A stretch of 64,000 nucleotides of DNA, from the NCBI GenBank assembly GCA_024195265.1, contig JAJLRJ010000014.1:26267181-26331180 (forward strand), written 5' to 3'. The notes under the pieces were generated by a model, which was not told the DNA's origin, ran no database searches, and saw only the letters and a program-made list of their open reading frames with translations. The stretch is from Dendrophyllia cribrosa. Lineage: Eukaryota > Cnidaria > Anthozoa > Scleractinia > Dendrophylliidae. Below are positions 33,475 to 46,761 of this stretch, piece after piece; position 1 is the first letter of the stretch; each line of letters opens with the position of its first letter. The translations under genes and the position numbers were made by a program.

Positions 33475-33740
33475 TGTGGGAAATGGAGCCAGTAGAATTT
33501 TGACCATTTGAGTCTCAAATAGGGCACATTATATACCTGTTAGTCTGGAGTAGAAGGAAAAGACTAAATACGGAAATTTGCCGTTTCGCCTAGAGAAGGG
33601 AAAATATTTTAGGGATTATGATCGAAACAGGGTTAAAAAAGAAATCATATATTTTGATCGAGGAGCTGAGCGGCGCAGGCACCCTCACACGAATATTCTG
33701 AGGTGTATCCTCCCCCCCGGGGGGTATCCAGGGAACCTCT
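33475..33740 (+). repeat. Repeat ending in CCCCCCCGGGGGG
   Basis: Ends with GTATCCTCCCCCCCGGGG, a CCC/GGG palindrome like the right border of the C-run element at 56.1 kb. Copy number and left end unknown; likely related to the G/C-run elements. Confidence 0.35.
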
Positions 33741-34274
33741 GTTTGACTGGATCAATAAGCGGAATGCACTGTGTAAATGGGCCGACCGTCTTTTTTATTT
33801 CAAACAAAAGCATTAAACGTTTAAAGTGAACAAACAAATGACTAAGGAAGCCAAATGTATGTTTTTCTTTCATTCCCTCTCGGATTAATTTATGTTATTA
33901 CGATGGAAAGCCGGTTCCGCGCGGGCCAATTCGCGAACGGCATATGTGTTTTATAGCTCATCTCTTATTGCCTCTGAACATTTGTTTGTTTGCGCGAAAG
34001 GGAGAAAGGATACTCGGATTACAAATATGATCATGTGGCTTTTTGGGGGCTTCCGCTATTACCACTCAATTGAATACACAAAGCTTGACTGGTTAAAAGC
34101 CTTGTATTACCGTAACTTTAAAACCCAGACCTCGAGTCTCCCAAGACCAAACGTCTTAGTTTTTAACATGAATTGCGTAGATCCTGCGCAAGCAGCGCTC
34201 GCATTAAACCGGTTCAAATGAGTTCGACAAGAAAAGAAACTTTTCATCCGAGAGAATTATTGCCTCTGCGTGGG

Positions 34275-34283
34275 TATAAAATA
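34275..34283 (+). promoter_or_regulatory. TATA-like element without a recognised gene
   Basis: GGGTATAAAATAAGC is a near-consensus TATA box. No convincing coding frame follows within 1 kb; the frames at 34602-34808 and 34733-35197 do not start with a supported ATG. Could be a non-coding transcript start or chance. Confidence 0.2.
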
Positions 34284-35587
34284 AGCAGAACTACTTCCTT
34301 TGAGCAACACGTCTCAGGAGCTTTTTCAATCAAGCGTCCTTGATTATCTCTCTTATTTTTGAAGCTGGCTTTCTGTGTGTTTTTCTTCAGCGCTGTAAAA
34401 ACAGTTCACTCTTGGCGGTCGATAATTTCTTCACAAATTTCACTCAGGCCCCAACTGTGTAAGCATCGATGCTTTTAATTCCTTTCACTCCATTTTGCGT
34501 GCATCAAAACCCAAAATAGTAGCTGCTGTTAACATGTGTTTTGACATGTGCTTGGTCGATAAACGCTATTCAACTCGTACAATACGTCTTTTGTGCTTTA
34601 ATTGCTTTATTTAAAGAGACGTGAACGCAAGACAAAAGCGCTAGATACATGTGAATTATCGTGCTTTTGTGCGAAAATGGACGAGATAAATAAATACATT
34701 TCGAGAAAACGGCGCGAGATAAAGATAAAGGCTTGTTGTGGTTCGAACCTCCTGGGGACGCAACCGCATTTTCACTGGCTTACAGCCATCGCCTGTCGTC
34801 GCCGGTGATTTTGACGCTCGATAAAGCGAGGGCTTTCACAAGCCCCCACGCCCGAGTCACGAAACTGTACTGCTCGCTTGGGACGAGCCGAAGAGCGTGC
34901 TCTCCATTTGATTCTCCTTTTCTAGTGTCGGTTTTTTGTTCGAACAATAAAAATAATCATTACTGTTGTTCGTCTTTTTTTTTCTTTTCTTCTCCACTTG
35001 TTGAGTTTCTAAAGAAAGGGCGAAAGGTTGACATTGCATCCAGTCGTCATTTGAACAGCTCGCGCCGTACAACGCCTTTGTGCCTGATCTCGAGACCTTG
35101 GACCTTGATAGAAATCGTAATACATATGGACGGGAAACCCAATCTTTTTATTGCCCAAATTTCCTTCTTAAGCACCGCTCATCGTGTATTATTGTAAAAA
35201 TAACATTATAATAGAATATCCTTAACGCGCCGAGCCGAGCCGTATTTTCGAATTCAAACCTGGCGATAGGAAAGCTAATCGATGCGGGCTTCTCTGTCCG
35301 TCTGGAACGTGTTATACAATGGTTTTATTGTAGTTAAAACTCAACTCTTTTATACCCTCGCATATAACGCTAAGTGAACTCAACGTACTTATAAATATGT
35401 ATTGCGGGTTCAATTTAATGGTTTTCAATTTCCTCAAAGTGATATGACGATATTTGAGAAGATGCCCGCATGTAAAACGAGAAACCACTGAATATATTTA
35501 ACGGAAAATACGAAACTTGTCGAACATGAGGTCGCGCTGGTTCAGTTAACAAATTAAACTCACTAGTGTGTTGGATCTGTTGTGAGG

Positions 35588-35593
35588 TTTATT
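35588..35593 (-). terminator. Candidate poly(A) signal of Six1/2
   Basis: AATAAA on the minus strand about 610 nt past the stop codon; the nearest canonical signal I see downstream. Confidence 0.3.
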
Positions 35594-36200
35594 TTTACTC
35601 TCAGTATTTGTGGAATACAGCGTTTCCGTGCGTCCTTTTATAAGCAAGCGACGAGTAAGCAACTGTTCGCTAGTGAAAGATTACTGTACAAGATTATATT
35701 TGGAAGTATACAAGGTGATATTACTTTAAAGGTGAATACAAAGACAACATTTGTTCTTTGCACTTAATTTTGCTTAAAATACTTGAACTATTTTTGCGTG
35801 AATTTTTTTTGTTTGGGTCTAGAATCGTCGAAAACAGAAGCTTGTGTTGTTCTTAGTTTTACCACGCACACAACTTCGTGAATGAATGAAGGCATTATTT
35901 ACCTAAAAGTACGAGCTAACTGATATTTTGTCCTTCGCAAGGGGTATTTATAAAGTTAACATTAAAGTCTAATTATAATATAACTATTCTTATACATTCT
36001 ATGCTAAATATCTTAATAAAATGAAAGAACGGTGCTCCAAGCTGAGGAATTTGTAAAGGCTTTGGCCAATCGAAGGGAAGGACACGGCGTCTACCTAGTT
36101 GTAGCTCATAATTGATAAGCTGTAAACTCACAACACACTAATTACAGAATGGCGTAAGAGTTGTCCGGCGAGATGTAATTTTACTTTAAGCGCAGTGAGT

Positions 36201-38025
36201 CTAGAGTCCTACTAAAGAGTTTGTTAATGTGGTAAGCATGTGATTCTCGTGAAGTCCATGGGTAAATTCTGTCGCCGAGACGGGCGCCATAGATTCATGC
36301 GACATCGCCGCCATCAGCGTTGGATCGTCGACTTCAAGTTTAACTGGCACAGGCGTGTGGGAGCCAGGGAGATGTCCTCCATTCATACACTGGGAAAAAT
36401 CGGGAATCCCGCACTTTTTTACGTCGTTCATCATCGCTTGCTTCTCAGGATTCAACATCTGCTTGGTTCTAATGTCCACGGTTGATTCCCTGCTTAAAAT
36501 CACGCAAAAGCAACAGTTAGGAAATAATAAACAAGCGCAAAACCTTTACACACAAATGCGCGTCTTTTTGACGTGTAGACGTCATCTTGTTTCTCGTCTT
36601 TTGTTTCTTTTCATACCCAAGATGTCCAAGTCTCTTTAAATAAAATCCCAAATTTTATTTCACAAATTGTTCAAAACAAACGCAGTACTACTCCTCGACA
36701 TAGTCTTGCTTGAGGTCACACTTTTGGATGACATCCACATACCCAACGGTTAGAATACCTCAAGGTCTGGCTGTACTAAATATGCGATTCTAAATGAGTG
36801 TTTCATACGGAATATCATTGTAGCCCATTACTTAGGTTGATATCTAGTGATAGGCTAAGCCGCGGATATCAGACTGAAGTGTACCCGTGCTTTGCCAACC
36901 AGCCCATATACCCGTAGTTGAATGACTTGAGACCCGCGCGAGCCATCATCTATTGTATACGTAGTTGTTTTTTACAATCTTTTCAAGATGAGTGTCAGTA
37001 CAAAACATTTGAAAATTCTCTCGTATCCGCTTCTCTTTGGCTTGGAAATAAATCAGGGAAAGAGCGCGGTATTTTCATCGGTAATGCGGTCAGTTCATTC
37101 ACGCACGCGGAATGTCATGTACTGATATATGTGTGTTTGATATGTGCTGAAAACGATCCCCTTTCTTTAGGAAAATTTAATTTGCATGAAATGAACAGCT
37201 AGTTACAGTTTAAGTCGCTATATCAACTTCCGACCCTCGAGAAACTCAATAAATTTCCCAATCAAAGCGAAAATCAAAAGAGGGATAAAAAATACCGAAG
37301 GAAATTTACCAACGAGAACACAATTTGCTCGCTGCGCTAGGACAAGTGCGCGCCTTCTTGGGCTGGCTAATTTAGTGTTATATGACAAAATAAGCTTTGT
37401 AAAGGTGAAGGTAAACGTTCGTGAGAGTAAGCCATAAATAGATGGCAAATATCACACGAGCGAAGGCTTACCTAATTTTAGCTTCCGCAGCTCGATCACG
37501 CTGCCTTCGGTTCTTGAACCAGTTGCTAACTTGTGTAGTGGTTAGACCTGTCGCCTCTGCGAGCTCCCTCTTCTCTCGAGGTGACGGGTACGGGTTGTGC
37601 GAGTACCACTCTCTCAATATGTTTCTTGATTTCTCCTTGAAACAGTAACTAGTTTCCTCGCCGTCCCAGATCGTTCTTGGAAGAGGAAATTTGCGTCGAA
37701 CGCGATACTTCCCCACGGCTCCAAGTGGCCGTCCGCGCAGTTTCTCCGCTTCAATATAGTGCGCCTTTAACCAGAGCGACTGCAGCTTCGGATGCGAGCT
37801 TGGGGAAAATGAATTGTTTTCCAGGATGCGATACAGTTCTTGGAAGTTGCCCTGGTGAAAGGAAACCAAAGCCTTTGCTTTTAGCACACTCTCGTTCTTC
37901 TGGATGGTTTCGCATTCTGGAAGAGACCATAGAAATCTCCCGAGGCGCTCTATATCTCCGCTCTGTTGAAGGACTTCACAGACGCACGCTACTTGCTCCG
38001 GGGTGAAACTGAAGGTTGGCAGCAT
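36201..38025 (-). CDS. Six1/2: Six1/2-class homeobox transcription factor (sine oculis)
   Basis: Join, on the minus strand, 38025-37472 and 36489-36201: 280 residues, close to human SIX1 (284). The 982-bp intron has donor AAATTAG|GTAAGC and acceptor TTAAGCAG|G; the split codon becomes AGG (Arg185). The SIX domain is about residues 9-120 ([20 protein letters not shown] onward), used for Eya-type partner contact. The homeodomain is about 124-183, with [11 protein letters not shown] typical of Six1/2, and helix 3 with WFKNRRQR (Lys50, Asn51). The C-terminal tail is short and ends [14 protein letters not shown], like the vertebrate LTSSLVDLGS end. The intron just after the homeodomain matches vertebrate SIX1. 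ATG has A at -3. Expected role: nuclear regulator of sensory and muscle-type cell fate; in this organism that is inference. Confidence 0.95.
36634..36768 (-). mobile_element. Decayed family A fragment in the Six1/2 intron
   Basis: AAATCCCAAATTTTATTTCA, then CAGTACTACTCC, then GGTCACACTTTTGGATGACA and TCCACA, in family A minus-strand order. No termini; old copy. Confidence 0.55.
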
Positions 38026-38122
38026 TCTGTGTTGCTGGGATCAGTTGTGCAGCGCCGGGATCGGTTTATCCTTTCACTTCTTTGTATTGTCTATTTGTCT
38101 GAACTTAAGACGGCACTCGCTC

Positions 38123-38130
38123 TCTTTATA
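38123..38130 (-). promoter_or_regulatory. TATA box of Six1/2
   Basis: TATAAAGA on the minus strand 98 nt upstream of the ATG. A start ~30 nt on gives a 5' UTR near 65-70 nt with no upstream ATG, so exon 1 is probably first. Confidence 0.55.
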
Positions 38131-38258
38131 GCTGCTTGGAATCAAATTGCACACAGTTAAAAAGCAAATGTCACCCACCACTGATCAGACCAATTTTCAT
38201 TCACTGGCGTGACAATGTCATTATTAAATTAAGATTAGAACTTGAACCCTGGTCTGTG

Positions 38259-38263
38259 ATTGG
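38259..38263 (-). promoter_or_regulatory. CCAAT box upstream of Six1/2
   Basis: CGCCGACCAATCAC on the minus strand, about 130 bp upstream of the TATA box. Confidence 0.35.
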
Positions 38264-41200
38264 TCGGCGAGTGCCATCCAGATGGTTTATATTTTCTCAG
38301 GAGATGTTAAATCAAACACCATAGAAACAATGTCAATCTAGTTCTTTGCGTTTACGAAAAAGGCCACTTCCGCTCAAACACGGGTCCTTGAGGAGAAAGA
38401 CTTACCGACAAGCGTCAAACGCAATTACCTTCGCTTCGCGCCTTTTCAACTCATTAGTTGATTTAATGAAATGTACCATGGTGAAGCTCGACAAGTTTGA
38501 ACTCTGCAACCGAATGCGAGTAAATTATTGTGTTTGTAACCCTACACGCGGATCGTATTTCTTTTTCCGAGCGCCTATTTGTTATGGCAACTTTTAAAAC
38601 CGAGACGCGAAAATGTAGCACTCTAATGTTTACGTCGAGCTATTACCCAAAAGATGCTAATTTAGGAGGCTAATAATGTTATGAGAGACGGGCGCGAACA
38701 AAGGCGCTGTTTGTTGATTTTGCGAATTTATCGTTGTAGAAATGACAGTCAAACCAATCAACGAAATACGTGTTAAACAATAGCATGGCTTCTTCGGCTT
38801 ATCCAGGTGTTATCCAGATTGTTTCGTGGTCATTTTGCTTCGTAAGACATGTATACATTTTCCAATGTTATGAGCGGTTCATTCATATTTGTGGTATTAA
38901 TAGCGTTTTTCATTTTCCTTCTGGATTTAGGAACGCGGATACAGTTGTCATAAAACTTATACGACTCTGCTTTTAAGCGCTAATCTAGTTTTGCCACAGG
39001 AATAGGATTCGCTAAAAACCGAAATGAAAACATTCCTCTGAAAAAAGAATGCGAAAAACAAGAAAAAAAACCCGACTTTTATGATGACATGGGAGGAATG
39101 CTCTTCCTCTGTGGCTATTTATGTGCTGTATTTTTTAACCAGTGAAAATTTGGAGATGCTATTTTATTTTATTATTCTACAGACAGCATATTTCTTTTCT
39201 ATATTTAAACGACGAGTTGAGTGTGTAATAAAGTTAACCACATGCTAATGATGATTTCAAGGTTACAAGATAGCCAAAAGATACGGCCAACTCTTAAACT
39301 TGTCGAAACAGGCCAGTTGACCATTTTAGGCCTAAAACTTAAACTGATCCAAACTTGGTTGTTGTCGATTTAGTAATTATGCGAGTTTAAGTTTCAAGAC
39401 TAGCCTCGTTGAAAAAGCGCAGTATTCGCAGCTAAAACGAGTAATCAACCTGGCAAGTTTTTACCTTTTCTCACTCACGCGCGCTCCACTGCAAATGTTT
39501 ATCTCGTCACTTAATTTTTTGTTGAAGATCAGATATGCCTGTTAAACTAAAGGTTTCTTTTGACAAATTGACGTTATGGACATTGAAAAATATTTTCTCG
39601 CAAACTTAAATGACGTGGGAGTGAGTTTGAACCAGACGACTTAAGCCTGACACAATTGTTGGTGCCTAAATTCCACTTACATATTTTTCTGTTTTGAGAG
39701 CGCCGTAAACCTCTGAAATTTGAGATGTTTTATTCTTACTTGCTAAGTGTGCCCTTCCATTAAGCGAAAAAGAAATGAATAATTTATTAACGTCTGACAG
39801 TCCATTAGTAGCAGGTTCAGGATAGTGGCAGTTCAAACGATCTTCCGTGAGGTTATCTCTTCCTCGCTGTTTTTAAGTTATTTAAAATAAAATAAACATT
39901 TTTAGGTGTTTTGAAATTGTATCCATCACCCATGGGTCTTGAATTCCAAAATTTCCTCCCCTCCAAGTTTTCTCCACTAATTTTTGCGTTTTTATTTTTT
40001 AAAACATTCGCTATCGCAGAACCGGACGTTGTCAAAGTAGAGCATTGTTCTCCACATGTAGAAGACAAACAGTTGATTTTAGCACTCGTGTTTAAAAGAT
40101 CGCTATCATAACACGATTATTTTCGACTAAACATCGGGCTTGCAACAATTTGAAACCAGCAGCCGAATTGTCGAGGGTGCTGTCACCCGTTTTAAGCCCA
40201 CCCACCCCATTGAACGCTTTGTTTTATCCAGAGAATATTTCGCTTATGATTTAAAATACTTGAAATGTTTTTCTATTAATTCGCCTTTTTTCGAATTAGA
40301 CTGTTACTTCACTTTCGAACGCACATGATGAGAAAATATATCTGGCTTAAGATCTTTTTTTAAACCCATTTCCTAAAAGACCTGCATAGAGGTTATCTTT
40401 GGTACAATCCAGAGGAAGTTGCATCCCAGTCGGTTGTTTCGTTTGTAGGAAGTCAACCTTCATAACAAAAAAAACCCAGCTAACTTGATATATCAATGTT
40501 TTGCAGGTTTGTTCGCTTTAAAGCTGCCAGTATCTTTCACTTAATTTTTATCTATCTACTTAAAAAATGCTGAGTTTAGTAAGGTGGATACCCCAAAGAT
40601 TCAAAGCGTGGAACCAATATGTGCTACTTTTAAAACCCGCTTTCATGGTTACAACCCGATAAGAACCCTCGATAAGGCAATCATTTTATTTATCACAAAT
40701 TTTGCTATTTCTCCAGTTGAAAAATAAAAAAAACCACCAGTATAGTTGGGAAGTATTGCTCAAAATTAATGGTTACGCTCAGTCACGAACTTGTCCAAAT
40801 AACCACAATGTTCGTCTCAAAATTTCTAAGAACGAATAGGGATTAACATCGAGTTATTAATCTATTTTGACGTAAAATATAATTCTTATTTTACAGCCTT
40901 TGCAACAAAGTTTCCCTTTCGTCCTCCGACTTTACTCCTGATGATACCGGATGTTTGGATTCGAAGCACGGGTTGTGTTTTTAAAAAATTTTCCTGTTTT
41001 GTCGAAGCTCGCTAGACTTTTTAAGGGGTTGTTTGAGAAAACAGATTATCCCTCAAGGTGCATGATTGATAAATTCAATAACGACATTAAAAACATTTCA
41101 AGGGAATTTGTTTTATTTTTATTTTATCGCTGAGTATTTCTGGAGGTGCAAGCATGTTTTTTAAGCAATGATGGGTTTGACGCGAATGTGTTACATTAAA

Positions 41201-44200
41201 AAATAAAACTTTTTTTTTCTTTTTGCCCGCTTTCCTAAACGTTTTCAAACCGTTGAAGCAATTGAAATGTGAAAATATGATTGCTGCTTTCGAGCAGTGC
41301 AGTGTGTTGGTCCTTTTGTATTTAGTTTCATCTCAAGCGGACATTTTTGCCGCTTTTGGTTTTTGACAATCTTAGTGAATTAGTTTAGTGTTCAGTAATA
41401 AAAATTCAAATTCATATCGATAAATTGTTTAAGTGTACGAAATTTTGCCCTTTAGCTAAGCCAGTATTTTATGGTAACATCTGGATTTTGTTAATTAACA
41501 ATCGAGCGCGTAAAGGCAAACGCTGCCTGTCCTTATGACGGGTGACCAACTCCTTCTTGCAGGTGAACCATAACATCTTCAATGCTATGCGATATTTCAA
41601 CTCGAGGCCCCTTTGTTAGTCTCTCCACTGTTGAGATGGGAGTTTAAGGGTTCGAAATTACCGTTTGACGAAAGTTGGTTGAAATATTTCAAATGTTGAC
41701 AGCTGCATGCGAGCTTTTCATCGCAGTGAGAGCTTTGCACCGATCGACATGTCTAGAATGTTACAGTTTCAGAACTTCGTCAGTTTCAATTCAGTTTAGT
41801 TTTTCTTGATCGAGCATGAGCTCCATTCCAATCTAATTAAGCAGTTTTTTTTTACCTCGTACAAGGGCTTGTTATTGACAGAAAGCCGAAACGTCTCAGC
41901 AACCTTCCATATGTTCACAAGACTTAATTTCCTTAATTAAATCTCTAAACATCTCTCTTATATGATACAATGTAAACCTTGTTTCTCTGTGGTGGGTGTC
42001 GTGCGAAATTGAGAACATGCAGATATACCCGCGAGAAGGTTATGTCGGACTATTTCTATTTCATTTAGCGAGTTTATGCTAGGTTTTTGTTTCATATTCC
42101 GCTGGTTATTTGAAAAGCTGTACTCCAAGAGCTAAGACAAGGGACATTATCTATCTAGTTTTTACTATTCAAACGTACTGAAACTTGTTTTAGAAACAAA
42201 AACGCCCTGGACATAAATTTATATTAAACGCTAAACTCGACATTGTGAAACAACAACTTCCAACTGAGCACCTGTCTAGATGCTAAGGTATACACGACTT
42301 ATTTAAATAATCTAATTTACTGCTAATAAACAGTATAAGATATGGTGCTGTTTTCCATGTAACTCCGACTGAATACAAGGTTAGAAATGTTTAGTTAATT
42401 CACAGCTTCGTGCAGAACAGAGGTTGTTTTCAGTGAAACATTGGTCTCTATTTGTAACCAAGTTTTGCCAGCTTTTACACCTGGGGCTTTTGGAACATTG
42501 TCAAAAACCTTAATGCGATTTCCAATTTATTTGACTAATACCGCCAGAAAGTCTCACAGTCTCTACTGTTTAGTTTATCCAGCAGTCAAACAATGTCAAA
42601 TACATCGAAGTAGCAACACGGGTTGAATCGGAAGTGTAATTCAACCTTTTTATCGACTTTTAAGTTTCTTTAACGACCTTCGTATCTTTTTCCCTTGTCA
42701 ATCGATTTGGAAAATCTGATATCCAAATTAGCCGAAATTGAAAACTTGAGAGTCTCCCCATTTATGCTAATTTTAATATCGGAAACAAGAAATGTTAATG
42801 TCTCCATTTTTGGATACCTATCATTTATGCTGCTACAGTTTCTTTGTTGCTCCAGATTTTATGCCTCGCGAAAGCTGATTGCCTCGATTGAACAAACACA
42901 GGGGCGACTTAGTCTGGGAACTCCAGTTCTTTGCCAGAAGAGATTTAATTTAATAGTTGCAACGTAAATGATTCCTTCCGGTAATATTAAAATAGATGCA
43001 CTTTATTAAGTGGCTTCCTCTATGATATATCTGGTTGTGACTGAATGCATCGATCGAGGTAATGGTTTTCTCGAGGACGCTTATCAAACCTGAAATTGGC
43101 GTTCAATTAGTAAACGTCACTGTACCCGTATTTGTATCCACTGTCTCCCCCAGCGGCACGAATCAAAGGAAGAGAAAAGTGGGGCACATATAACCATTTA
43201 ATAATCCGAAACATGCTTTATCGTTTAAAACCTTTAAAAATCGAACTCGTGTACTTTTAGATTGGAATTTAAAGGTTTATTCGAATCTGGCAAGACATAA
43301 CCAAACAAGACAATATGTTTCGAAACTGCAACAGAACTGCGTTCACTTAAGCACATATGTTAAATATGGATATTTATTTTACATTTTGGACGGACCATAT
43401 GCTTCTCCAAGCCGCCCCTGTGTCTGTCAATGTTGCCTTCCTTATTTTCGGGTCATGATATATCGATATAAAGTTACCTTGACATCATCTCAGATGTTAT
43501 CTCTTGTGTGGGCTGTTTTGGCGGGGGTCTCCTTTTAATTCATTTTATTTAACCCGATAGGAAACTTGCGTTACAAAAGTTTATAGATCTCAATCATTGC
43601 ATTTATTTATTGTTGCAGTTTGTTTCGTATTTTTCGGTAATCTCGGGCCGGCTCCACCGCCTCTCTGAAAAGTATCCCTTAAAACAATTTCCACCGGGAA
43701 ATTTGACAGATGCATTAACACCCCGCTTTCGTCGAATAAACCAGCCATTGCTTTGTCCCAATTTGGTTTCATTCGCACTCAGATGGATTTAAAAACATCA
43801 TTTTCATTTTTCTTTGTGTCCACTGGCGCTGAAAACGTGCTTTTAACAGCATGTATTGAGTTACATGAAAGGAACGCATTAATGTTTCTTATTCCCTCTG
43901 TTTTCAAAGTTTATTTTTAAGTTATGAAAACATACTTCACTGGATTTGTTTCTCGCGAGATTTAGTTTAAAAGCGTGTTAACGTTTTGATAACCTTAACT
44001 CTACGTAAATCTTTTTCCCTGCTCTTTCTTTGTCAAATCCTATAAGAAAATGATTTCTGCTCAACACGCTTAAGCCTGTGTTAATCAGTTTTTTGGATGC
44101 TTTCGTTCAAATTATATAGATCATCGTTTCATTTTTTAACTTGCAAACTGTGCAACACAAATTCCAGCCACCACTGATCGAAGTCAAACCTTTTAATTAC

Positions 44201-44684
44201 TGCAGCATAAGCTATTTACGTTTAAAACAAGCGCAGAATTTTTAGCATTACTTGAAACAAAACAGCATTATAAAGGCATTTGCTTGGTGTGATTGAAATA
44301 ATAAAAGTTTCACTCCTTCATTCTTTACCTTAATGCGCGGGTGACAAATATGTATGACTGAGAATCTTCCAACATACACTAGCAAAGATAAACATCATTC
44401 GCCAAAGCCGATCATAACATAAACTATAAAACTGATTAAACTTGGAGAAGTTTTCTAGACAACAGCCCCTTCTAAATTGGCAAACCCATTATCTGGGATA
44501 ATTTTGAGTCACCTCCGAACAACAGGGTTGAATGGAGAAGATTGACTGGTGAAGTCTGTGCAGGGCACAATGCGAAGAGGGTCAGAGAGTGTGAGAGGAG
44601 AAGGGCGAGAAGTAGGGAGAAGAAAGGAACTTAACTGTGACATCCCGTTTTCTGGGTTGCAGGCGTATTCCAAATTTGTTTTTT
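38264..44684. other. Six1/2 upstream region, no young repeats
   Basis: About 6.4 kb with no recognisable MITE terminus, SINE, minisatellite or G/C run and no supported gene. As the 5' flank of a developmental regulator it is a natural place for enhancers; I cannot point to specific ones. Confidence 0.4.
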
Positions 44685-44834
44685 AAACAACCCAAACCGA
44701 GTCTTACTCTCGGTCGTGCTAATATGGCTGTAAATAATATAGAACTTGCTCAAGTAAAGTAAACAACCCAAACTGAGTCTTACTCTCGGTCGTGTTAATA
44801 TGGCTGTAAATAATGTAGAACGCCCAAGTAAAGA
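44685..44834 (+). repeat. Tandem duplication of a ~75-bp unit
   Basis: AACCCAAACCGAGTCTTACT at 44690 and AACCCAAACTGAGTCTTACT at 44765, followed in both by CTCGGTCGTG and ATATGGCTGTAAATAAT. Units are 74-76 bp and ~90 percent alike. Confidence 0.8.
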
Positions 44835-45139
44835 TTAGCCTAGATATTAGTTCTTATAGGAGAATCAGAAAACTGTAGACTGACTAAAGAGGCAAACAAT
44901 AAATCGGCATGTGTCTAGAAATACACAATTTTTCCCTTTGATATTTGTTAATAAACAACAAAGTATTTTATTAGCTAGAGTTGCCTGGTGTTATTGGTAT
45001 GATTTTTTTTAAACTTGTGCTTAGTTTCACTTTGGTTTGGAGTTTAAATTTTAGAAATAAGTTTACCAAATATATAAAGCGCTAGAAGCTTTTTAACTCA
45101 TGGACTAAGCCAAGTTTTTTAAAACGAAGGTGTCGCAAT

Positions 45140-45195
45140 ATTTTAAATCTGTGGATGAAATGCTAAAGTTTAGCCGCTCAAATAGATTAATGGAA
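45140..45195 (+). mobile_element. Decayed family A core fragment
   Basis: TCTGTGGATGAAATGCTAAA, then CCGCTCAAATAGA, recalling the family core. Old and without ends. Confidence 0.35.
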
Positions 45196-46097
45196 AAGTT
45201 AGTTCTCAGTTGTGGTGGCGTTCAATTCTTAATTTTTCTCCAGTGCAAATTTAAGACAATTTGTCCAATATGTATGTTGACGCAGTGAATCTCGTGGCTG
45301 CATTAGCTCAGGCTGTTGGCACGCTACTCGTTCGCGCGCCATGTCGCGCCAGTAACAACGTAACGGCGGTAAAAGATTTAAACAGAAGGCGCCGCCAACC
45401 TTTCACAGACCACAGTACTTCAAAACCCTCAGTAAAGTCGTTTGTATATCTTTCCCCCATTTAACGAAATCCCTAACCTCCAAAGATAACAAATGTAGGG
45501 AAAACTCTTACAGTGTTTTGTCTCCGACAACAGTCCCCCTTTGATAGGATGACGGTCAGTTGTAAACAGGATATTGGGAGAGGAAGTGAGAGTGTGAAGT
45601 TAGAAGGTCCAGTCGATCCTTGCACTTTCCACGAACTGCCGTTAAACCCTAACTGACTCCCGTTTTACCTTAATAGAGGTGGTATTTCGTTTTCACCCAC
45701 CATGACAGAATATCGGCGCGAAGAACAAAACAGAGATAGTTGTTATTCATTCATCTATTTCATGTCTAGAGAAATATGAATGAAAGATTCGTGCATTGTC
45801 AAATAAGGGACTTCGGAGACAACTCCTTAAACCGAACTTCAGCTGACCCCAGTTCGTTTTGTTTCCACTAAATAATAAATCCCTTGAAACCAAAGCTTTG
45901 ATTATGAATCTTTCCAGTTTGATATTTGTTAGTGTGGTTTTAGCTTGCGTGTTTTATAATATGCATGCGATACCCGTTAGATGATATTCCCTCCTAATGA
46001 CTTTGTGTGTAGCACCAAACCACCGTAGCAGTTTGAAACCCAGAAACCTTAACTCTAAATTGATGATAACAAGGTGAAAAGAATACCAGCTTCTTAC

Positions 46098-46206
46098 CGT
46101 TTGTGACTTTTCCGGCAACTGATAGCGTCCGTCGACCGGAGTAGCCTTGACTTAGCGGGGCGGCTGGTCGTGTGAGCGTTAAGTCCCTTTGACGAATCAG
46201 TGTCAC
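46098..46206 (-). CDS. Possible orphan exon
   Basis: On the minus strand, TTCTTTAGTTGTCAG| precedes a 109-nt segment that ends at ACAAACG|GTAAGA, a good donor. It is open in one frame (VTLIRQRDLTLTRPAAPLSQ then GYSGRRTLSVAGKVTN) and clearly richer in G+C than its flanks. No family recognised. It lies 8 kb upstream of Six1/2 on the same strand: a remote alternative first exon, a non-coding transcript or chance. Confidence 0.25.
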
Positions 46207-46659
46207 CTGACAACTAAAGAACACCCTTCAATCAACGTTTGGGTTTTCAAGGATAATAAATAAAGGAGATCGTGCTATTAATTATGCCACGTATAAGTTT
46301 GGACATGCAAGTTTAACACTCGACTGGTCTTAAAATTTCTCGAGCGTTCGACTCTTCGAACTACTTTAAAATAGAATTAACAGTAAAGGATCAAGAAGGC
46401 AGGTTATTTTATTGTCGTTATTATTAGATTTACCAAGATCGAGTTTCGGCCCATTCGTGTGTCAGACTACTATGTTTTCATATCGGGTGGCTCACACATT
46501 ATAGGAAAACTATAACCTTAAACGGCCCGATCCACGTTTATCTTGGTCGGTTCATTTTTCGAATGAAAACACGATTAGAGTTTCAAACATATTTGAAGAT
46601 AGTTTTGACGAGAAGTGAAACCAAATGGTTCACAAATAACCATATATTTTCACTTGATT

Positions 46660-46761
46660 CATAACTTTTATTGTGATGGCCACACCTTAAGATTTCACAT
46701 ACACGATTTCAACAACAAATAACTCGACTCTAAGACGGACTCTGAAAGGGAAACGGTTAAG
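46660..46761 (-). mobile_element. Decayed family A fragment
   Basis: TTTTATTGTGATGGCCACAC then AAGATTTCACATACAC and, at the end, GACTCTGAAAGGGAAACGGTTAA. Confidence 0.45.

Noticed and set aside
34735..34760. GGTTCGAACC, a perfect B-box-like sequence
   Set aside because: No A box or cloverleaf upstream; not a tRNA gene.
34733..35197. 154-codon plus-strand frame
   Set aside because: Starts at TTG, has no splice signals that improve it, and contains a run of Phe from a T tract; a chance opening is likelier.
36918..37202. Plus-strand frame inside the Six1/2 intron
   Set aside because: Antisense to an intron, no start or splice context and no recognisable domain.
45242..45371. Plus-strand segment between TTTTTCTCCAG and GCG|GTAAAA
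   Set aside because: No reading frame stays open from the acceptor to the donor.
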